From Crossaster papposus (lineage: Eukaryota; Echinodermata; Asteroidea; Velatida; Solasteridae), in assembly GCA_037893245.1 (NCBI GenBank), contig JBAIAA010000531.1:1054001-1118000 (forward strand): a stretch of DNA of 64,000 nucleotides, in the 5' to 3' direction. How positions within the stretch are numbered: position 1 is the first letter of the stretch; every line of letters starts with the position of its first letter. Below the pieces are notes generated by a model. That model searched no databases. It saw only the letters and a list, made by a program, of their open reading frames with translations, and was not told where the DNA came from. Shown in pieces: positions 57,389-64,000 of the stretch. The position numbers and the translations under genes are program-made.

Positions 57389-58105
57389 TTTTTTTTTTTT
57401 TTCTTTGCCTTTTGTTCTCCATAGGATTTGTACACGTTTGTTCAGACAATACACTTTGACACTTTGGTAAATCCGATCGATTTGAAACTTGGCATACATT
57501 TAGACAACCACCCAAGGACGGTCCTAGAAGAAATTCGTCGTGATTACGTCACTCAAGGTCACGTGACTTTGCGTTAAAGGTTAAATTTTTCCCATAGGTT
57601 TTGTACACGTTTTTCTTCACACTATTGACTTTGACACTTTGGTACATCCGACCGACTTGAAACTTGGCATACACTTAGAACATCACCCACAGATAGTCTT
57701 GGAAGAAATTCGGCACGATTGCGTCATTCAAGGTCACGTAACGTCACGTTAAAGTTTCAATTTTTCCCCCATAGGTTTTGTACACGTTTTTCTTTAGACT
57801 ATGACTTCGACACTTTCGTAAATTTTATCGACTTGAGACTTGGCACACACTTAGACCACCATCCACAGACGGTCCTAGAAGACATTCGGCACGATTACGT
57901 CATTCAAGGTCACGGGGCGTCACGTTAAAGCCTCAATTTCCCCCCATAGGTTTTGTACATGTTTTTTTTTAGGCTATTGACTTTGACACTTTAGTAAATC
58001 CGATCGACTTGAGACTTGGCACACACAAAAGACCACCACATACATATTGAAAGTAATTTTAGACACTCGAAACAGCTCTGTGTTTGTCCACAAACACATG
58101 TCTAG
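57389..58105 (+). mobile_element. Composite element 2
   Basis: It begins directly in poly-T after the CTAG of element 1, without a hairpin start. Four core units follow in the same order of subtypes, and it ends with the same hairpin and CTAG (58102-58105). Confidence 0.7.
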
Positions 58106-58174
58106 GCTTTTGTTTTCGTTAAAGTTTTTTTAGCTGTTTCGGTTTTTCACCGAAACAGCTTTTGTTTTCGTTAA

Positions 58175-58208
<34 letters not shown>

Positions 58209-58905
58209 CCACTTTCAGACTTTTCCCCATACGATTTGTACACGTTTTTTTCAGCCAATACACTTTGACACTTTAATGAATCCGATCGACTTGAGACTTG
58301 GCATACATTTAGACAACCACCCAAGGACGGTCCTAGAAGAAATTCGTCGCGATTACGTCACTCAAGGTCACGTGACTTCGCGTTAAAGGTTAAATTTTCC
58401 CCATAGGTTTTGTACACGTTTTTCTTCACACTATTGACTTTGACACTTTGGTACATCCGACCGACTTGAAACTTGGCATACACTTAGAACATCACCCACA
58501 GATGGTCCTGGAAGAACCATTGCATCATTCAAGGTCACGTAACGTCACGTTAAAGTTTCATTTTTTTTTCCATAGGTTTTGTACACGTTTTTCTTTAGAC
58601 TATGACTTCGACACTTTCGTAAATTTGATCGACTTGAGACTTGGCCCACACTTAGACCACCATCCACAAACGGTCCTAGAAGACATTCGGCACGATTACG
58701 TCATTCAAAGTCACGGGGCGTCACGTTAAAGCCTCAATTTCCCCCATAGGTTTTGTACATGTTTTTCTTTAAGCTATTGACTTTGACACTTTAGTAAATC
58801 CGATCGACTTGAAACTTGGCACACACAGAAGACCACCGCACACATATTGAAAGTAATTTTAGACACTCGAAACAGCTCTGTGTTTGTCCACAAACTCATG
58901 TCTAG
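58106..58905 (+). mobile_element. Composite element 3
   Basis: It starts inside a hairpin-unit fragment, with one complete hairpin at 58132-58160, poly-T to about 58208, four core units, and CTAG at 58902-58905. Confidence 0.7.
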
Positions 58906-58951
58906 TTTTTAGCTGTTTCGGTTTTTCACCGAAACAGCTTTTGTTTTCGTT

Positions 58952-58984
<33 letters not shown>

Positions 58985-60049
58985 CCACTTTCAGACTTTT
59001 CCCCATAGGATTTGTACACGTTTTTTCAGCCAATACACTTTGACACTTTAATGAATCCGATCGACTTGAGACTTGGCATACATTTAGACAACCACCCAAG
59101 GACGGTCCTAGAAGAAATTCGTCGCGATTACGTCATTCAAGGTCACGTGACGTCATGTTAAAGGTAAAATTTTCCCCATAGGTTTTGTACACGTTTTTCT
59201 TCAGACTATTGACTTTGACACTTTGGTATATCCGACGGGCTTGAAACTTGGCATATACTTAGAACACCACCCATAGATGGCTCTTGAAGAAATTCGGTAC
59301 GATTGCGTCATTCAAGGTCACGTGACGTGACGTTAAAGGTGCAAATTATTTCCCCATAGGGTTTGTACACGTTTTTCTTCAGACTATTGACTTTGACACT
59401 TTGGTAAATCCGACCGACTTGAGACTTAACATACACCTAGAACACCAACCACAGATGGTTCTGACAGAAATTTGGCACGATTGCGTCATTCAAGGTCACG
59501 TGACGTGACGTTAAAGGTGCAAATTATTTCCCCATAGGTTTTGTACACGTTTTTCTTCAGACTATTGACTTTGGCACTTCGGTATATCCGACCGACTTGA
59601 AACTTGGCATACACTTAGAACACCACCCCCAGATGTTTCTGAAAGAAATTCGGCACGATTGCGTCATTCAAGGTCACGTGACGTCACATTAAAGGTTCAC
59701 ATTTTTCTCCCATTGGTTTTGTACACGTTTTTCTTTAGACTATTGACTTTGACACTTTAGTAAATCTGATCGACTTGAGACTTGGCACACACTTAGACCA
59801 CTATCCATAGACGGCCCTAGAAGAAATTCTGCACGATTACGTCATTCAAGGTCACGGGGCGTCACCTTAAATTTTCTAATTTTTTTCCCATAGGTTTTGT
59901 ACACGTTTTTCATTAGACTATTGCCTTTGACACTTTAGTAAATCTGATCGACTTGAGACTTGGCACACACAAAAGACCACCACACACATATTGAAAGTAA
60001 TTTTAGACACTCGAAACAGCTCTGTGTTTGTCCACAAACACATGTCTAG
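58906..60049 (+). mobile_element. Composite element 4
   Basis: The hairpin lies at 58911-58939, then poly-T and six core units (one more pair than its neighbours), and it ends in the standard hairpin and CTAG at 60046-60049. Confidence 0.7.
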
Positions 60050-60768
60050 TTTTTTTTTTTTTTTCTTTGCCTTTTGTACTTCATAGGATTTGTACACGTT
60101 TGTTCAGACAATACACTTTGACACTTTGGAAAATCCGATCGACTTGAAACTTGGCATACACTTAGACAACCACCCAAGGACGGTCCTAGAAGAAATTCGT
60201 CGCGATTACGTCATTCAAGGTCACGTGACTTCGCGTTAAAGGTTAAATTTTCCCCATAGGTTTTGTACACGTTTTCCTTCAGACCCTTGACTTTGACACT
60301 TTGGTACATTCGACCGACTTGAAACTTGGCATACACTTAGAACACCACCCCTAGATGTTTCTGAAAGAAATTCGGCACGATTGCGTCATTCAAGGTCACG
60401 TGACGTCACATTAAAGGTGCACATTTTTCTCCCATTAGTTTTGTACACGTTTTTGTTAAGACTGTTGACTTTGACACTTTAGTAAATCCGATCGACCTGA
60501 GACTTGGCACACACTTAGACCACCATCCACAGACGGCTCTAAAAGAAATTTGGCACGATTACGTCATTCAAGGTCACGGGGCGTCACGTTAAAGTTTCAT
60601 TTTTCCCCATAGATTTTGTACACGTTTTTCTTTAGACTATTGCCGTTGACACTTTAGTAAATCTGATCGACTTGAGACTTGGCACACACAAAAGACCACC
60701 ACACACATATTAAAAGTAATTTTAGACACTCGAAACAGCTCTGTGTTTGTCCACAAACACATGTCTAG
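60050..60768 (+). mobile_element. Composite element 5
   Basis: Poly-T start without hairpin, four core units, CTAG at 60765-60768. Same build as element 2. Confidence 0.7.
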
Positions 60769-60877
60769 TTTTTTAGCTGTTTCGGTTTTTCACCGAAACA
60801 GCTTTTGTTTTCGTTCTGGTTTTTTTTTTTTTTTAGCTGTTTCGGTTTTTCACCGAAACAGCTATTGTTTTCGTTAA

Positions 60878-60920
<43 letters not shown>

Positions 60921-61980
60921 CTTTTGTTCTCCATAGGATTTGTACACGTTTGTTCAGACAATACACTTTGACACTTTGATAAATCCGATCGACCTGAGAC
61001 TTGGCATACATTTAGACAACCACCCAAGGACGGTCCTAGAAGAAATTTGTCGCGATTCCGTCATTCAAGGTCACGTGACGTCATGTTAAAGGTAAAATTT
61101 TCCCCATAGGTTTTGTACACGTTTTTCTTCAGACTATTGACTTTGACACTTTGGTATATCCGACGGGCTTGAAACTTGGCATACACTTAGAACACCACCC
61201 ATAGATGGCTCTTGAAGAAATTCGGTACGATTGCGTCATTCAAGGTCACGTGACGTGACGTTAAAGGTGCAAATTATTTCCCCATAGGGTTTGTACACGT
61301 TTTTATTCAGACTATTGACTTTGACACTTTGGTAAATCCGACCGACTTGAGACTTAGCATACACTTAGAATACCAACCACAGATGGTTCTGACAGAAATT
61401 TGGCACGATTGCGTCATTTAAGGTCACGTGACGTCACGTTAAGGATTCAATATTTTTCCCATAGGTTTTGTACACGTTTGTTCTTTAGACTATTGACTTT
61501 GACGCTTTAGTAAATCCGATCGACTTGAGACTTCGTATACACTTAGAACACCACCCACAGATGGTCTTGGAAGAAATTTGGCACTATTGCGTCATTCAAG
61601 GTCACGTGACGTCACGTTAAAGGTTCAATTTTTTTTCCCTTAGGTTTTGTACACGTTATTTTTTAGACTAATGACTGACACTTTCGTAAATTTGATCGAC
61701 TTCAGACTTAGCACACATCTCGACCACCATCCTTAGGAGGGCCAAGAGAAAAATCGTCATGATGACCTCATCGGGGGTCATGTGACGTCACGTTAAAGGT
61801 GCCGTTTTTAGGACCCTCTATCTCTGAAAGTACAGGTCCAATTGGGGTAAAACTTGGTATTCAGGTATTACAGGATGTTATAGAAGAAAATTAATATGAC
61901 ATCATGATGACGTCATCGGGTGTCATGTGACGTCACATTAAAGGTTCAATTTTCTCGATAGGTTTTGTACACGTTTTTCT
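60769..61980 (+). mobile_element. Composite element 6, 3' end replaced
   Basis: Hairpins at 60775-60803 and 60835-60863, poly-T, then five core units. From 61740 the sequence changes to a variant (TATCTCTGAAAGTACAGGTC, CTTGGTATTCAGGTATTACA, GACGTCATCGGGTGTCATG) related to the interior of the 9761-10271 element, and then returns to the core. No CTAG end is present. Confidence 0.6.
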
Positions 61981-62009
61981 TCAGACTATTGAAGTTGACA
62001 CTTTGGTAA

Positions 62010-62270
62010 ATCCGATCGAATTCGTGTAACTGTTAAAGTGGTTTGCTGCCCTGATTGTTTGATTTGTTCAGACTATTGAATTTGACACATTGGTAAATCC
62101 GATCGACTTTGTGTATTTTACACTGGTAAATCCGATCGACTTCGTGTAACTGTTAAAGTTGTTTGCTGCCCTCATTGTTTGTTTTGTTCAGACTATTGAA
62201 TTTGACACTTTGGTTAATCCGATCGACTTCGTGTAACTGTTAAAGTTGTTTGCCGCCCTCATTTGTTTAA
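62010..62270 (+). repeat. ~120-bp tandem derivative of the core repeat
   Basis: TTCGTGTAACTGTTAAAG, TTTGCTGCCCTCATTGTTTG and TTCAGACTATTGAATTTGAC recur about three times. The second part is taken from the core unit of the array. Confidence 0.7.
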
Positions 62271-62820
62271 GTTATCGATTTTACCTGAGATGAAACAAAG
62301 TGATATTTTTCCAACATGTAGTTTAACTCCCCCCCCCCCCCCCCCCCCCCGTATAGTGATAATTTTTCAAACATGTAGTTCAACTTCCCCCCATATGAAA
62401 TTGATCTTTGTTGGGGGGAATTGTTTTACACAATGAAAGAATCGTGTCACCACTAGTAATAAAACTGCCTAAACTCCCTAATCCTGGGGTCTATGGGGCA
62501 AAGTTAGGTATCAAAATGAAGCTAACAATATGAAAAATGTGATTGTGAAATCAAAGGAACTGTTTAATTTAATATTCACATTTACTGGCATGTCAAATAT
62601 GAAAATTAATAATGAAAATATGAAATATGAATAAAATACTGCTCATATTTATTAGTAAAACGTGTTTATTGTAATTCCAAAATTCTTTTCCAATGCAGAA
62701 AATTTTGCTGGTGATCCTGGAAACAATATGTCAAAATAAATCCCCAATATGAATAAGTTTGGGCGAGCTATGATATTTTTCCTAAAACTACTAGAAAACG
62801 AGATTCAGCACAAATCACAG
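62271..62820. other. Non-coding, with poly-C
   Basis: A poly-C run lies at about 62329-62350 between two copies of AAACATGTAGTTYAACT-type sequence. The rest is AT-rich with no gene. Confidence 0.45.
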
Positions 62821-62884
62821 GCTTTCTTATCGCAGTGCATGTAAATGTACAATGTAAATGGATGAAGTTTTGTTTGGCATGAAT

Positions 62885-63237
62885 CGAAATGAATGTCCGG
62901 GTTTATCTTTTTTTCGATTTGGAGACATCTTGCCATTTGATTTGTGCCGCAGTGTTGGCCGCCGTAGCAATGCCCTGATCTCGTGGACGCTTGTGTGGCC
63001 GAACGTTTTGTTGTCGTTGCCTAGGCGGTGCCGGTGGAAGGCCCACATAGTCATCGGAATCAAGCTCGGAATCCTCCGAATCTTCACTGGCTTGCTTGAC
63101 TGGCTCTCTTCTTCATTGTAGTCTGATTTTTCGCTACTTTCTTGGTCGCTTTCCTCGTTAGAAATGCAGTGGGAAAGCAGATTCATGGCTTGCTGCGATG
63201 ACATTCTACGGGGTCGCAGGACCGATGAATCCGCCAT
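62885..63237 (-). pseudogene. Frameshifted acidic N-terminus, possibly piggyBac-like transposase
   Basis: On the minus strand from the ATG at 63235-63237 the frame reads 'MADSSVLRPRRMSSQQAMNL' and 'SNEESDQESSEKSDYNEEES'. Near 63105 the frame with protein-like composition shifts by one base to 'EDSEDSELDSDDYVGLPPAP', 'NVRPHKRPRDQGIATAA' and 'IKWQDVSKSKKR' before a stop near 62910. Acidic Ser-rich starts followed by a W..DVS-like segment are typical of piggyBac-type transposases, but no catalytic region is present, so the family call is weak. Confidence 0.35.
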
Positions 63238-63270
63238 GTTTGTTGTGGTTACACATGTCGCGCGCATCGT

Positions 63271-63780
63271 ACGCGCCGCATCGATTTATGGATGCACTAT
63301 TAGCTAGCCTAATTCAAGTCCCGTTGAAAACAGTGTAAAATCAACAATGTTCAGTACCAAGTTTCATGCACACCGACATCACTGGGGCTTCTCAAACAAC
63401 AATTAGATTATTGTCTTGGTCTTTATCTTTCCATTTCTTTTCAATTTTTAGTGGGTTAGCCAATTACATTTTTTAATATTCACACCAAAAGAAACTCACC
63501 TCCCGAAAAGTGATACTTCCCGAGACTGAAAACAGCCATTTTACAAATGGCATCCCTCCACGTTTTAGGGCAATTAGGACCCATTTTTTAACCGTGATTT
63601 TATCAAGTCTGCCCTCAGATTGAAGCTCAAAAACCAGGGAGTTGATCCCATGCTATTTTTACACAATCCAAATGTGTTTTTATACCAAACGGTCTCCTTT
63701 TTCAAAAGAAACTGTGGGGGCACATTTCATGCTAATGAGTTCGCGTAGAAATTCTCCTTTCAATTAGAGTGGTGCACCCT
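63271..63780. other. Non-coding stretch
   Basis: No gene or clear repeat seen. It could be the 5' non-coding part of the element carrying the transposase-like fragment. Confidence 0.35.
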
Positions 63781-63809
63781 TTGGTACACTCTATTAAACT
63801 TGGTATGCA

Positions 63810-64000
63810 ATTCACGTGACGTCACAATAAAGGTGCAGGTTTTCCCCATAGGTTTTGTACACGTTTTTCTTCAGACTATTGAATTTGACACTTTGGTAAA
63901 TCCGACCGACTTGAAACTTGCCATATACTTAGAACACCACCACCAAATGTTTCTGAAAGAAATTCAGCACGATTGCGTCATTCAAGGTCACGTGACGTCA
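63810..64000 (+). repeat. Core repeat unit at the right edge
   Basis: A further copy of the ~175-bp core (CCCCATAGGTTTTGTACACG, GGTAAATCCGACCGACTTG, GTCATTCAAGGTCACGTGAC) runs out of the window, closest to the unit at 56880-57050. The array or another element therefore continues. Confidence 0.85.

Overview
This is a piece of an animal (metazoan) nuclear genome. It has one intron-rich housekeeping-type gene, GT-AG introns, non-coding stretches rich in microsatellites and inverted-repeat mobile elements, a Ty3/gypsy-type LTR retrotransposon relic, and no bacterial gene layout. The repeat style (many TACATGTA words, TTAA-flanked miniature elements, Helentron-like tandem-core elements) suggests a marine invertebrate, perhaps an invertebrate deuterostome. 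The species cannot be fixed from sequence alone.

Layout. 1-658: low-complexity and repeat debris. 659-5024: decayed Ty3/gypsy-like element with short terminal direct repeats and gag, protease, RT, RNase H and integrase remnants broken by stops, frameshifts and deletions. 7253-9610: two spliceable exons of a THAP/P-element-transposase-like gene that lacks its catalytic core. 9.7-26.8 kb: no convincing gene. It holds several inverted-repeat elements, including a 1.27-kb fold-back at 11.43-12.72 kb with a solo-arm relative at 24.2 kb, a 0.95-kb TA-flanked element carrying a 15-bp CCCGGG minisatellite at 13.9-14.9 kb, and a 0.6-kb element at 17.0-17.6 kb.

26786-53853 (+): 27 exons of a xanthine dehydrogenase family gene, reconstructed with consistent splice phases (about 1,300 codons). 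Only the first ~32-35 residues are not found. Both 2Fe-2S clusters, the FAD domain with the XDH-type RREDDIA motif, and the molybdopterin domain are present. The position equivalent to catalytic Glu802 of bovine XDH is Ile, while the equivalents of Arg880, Arg912, Phe914, Phe1009 and Glu1261 are kept. Its introns hold a 3.8-kb, 25-bp minisatellite with higher-order structure (35.1-39.0 kb), two families of TTAA-flanked miniature elements, a Helitron-like element, a 303-bp palindrome and a 4-copy 103-bp tandem repeat.

55.2-64.0 kb: CpG-rich repeat sequence, tRNA-derived SINE-like heads, and a head-to-tail array of six Helentron-associated-type composite elements (56304-about 61980). Each is made of ~175-bp core repeats, most bounded by a hairpin start and a hairpin-CTAG end. 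A frameshifted fragment on the minus strand (62.9-63.3 kb) may be a transposase N-terminus.

The only intact functional unit is the XDH-like enzyme gene; everything else is mobile-element or satellite material around and inside it.
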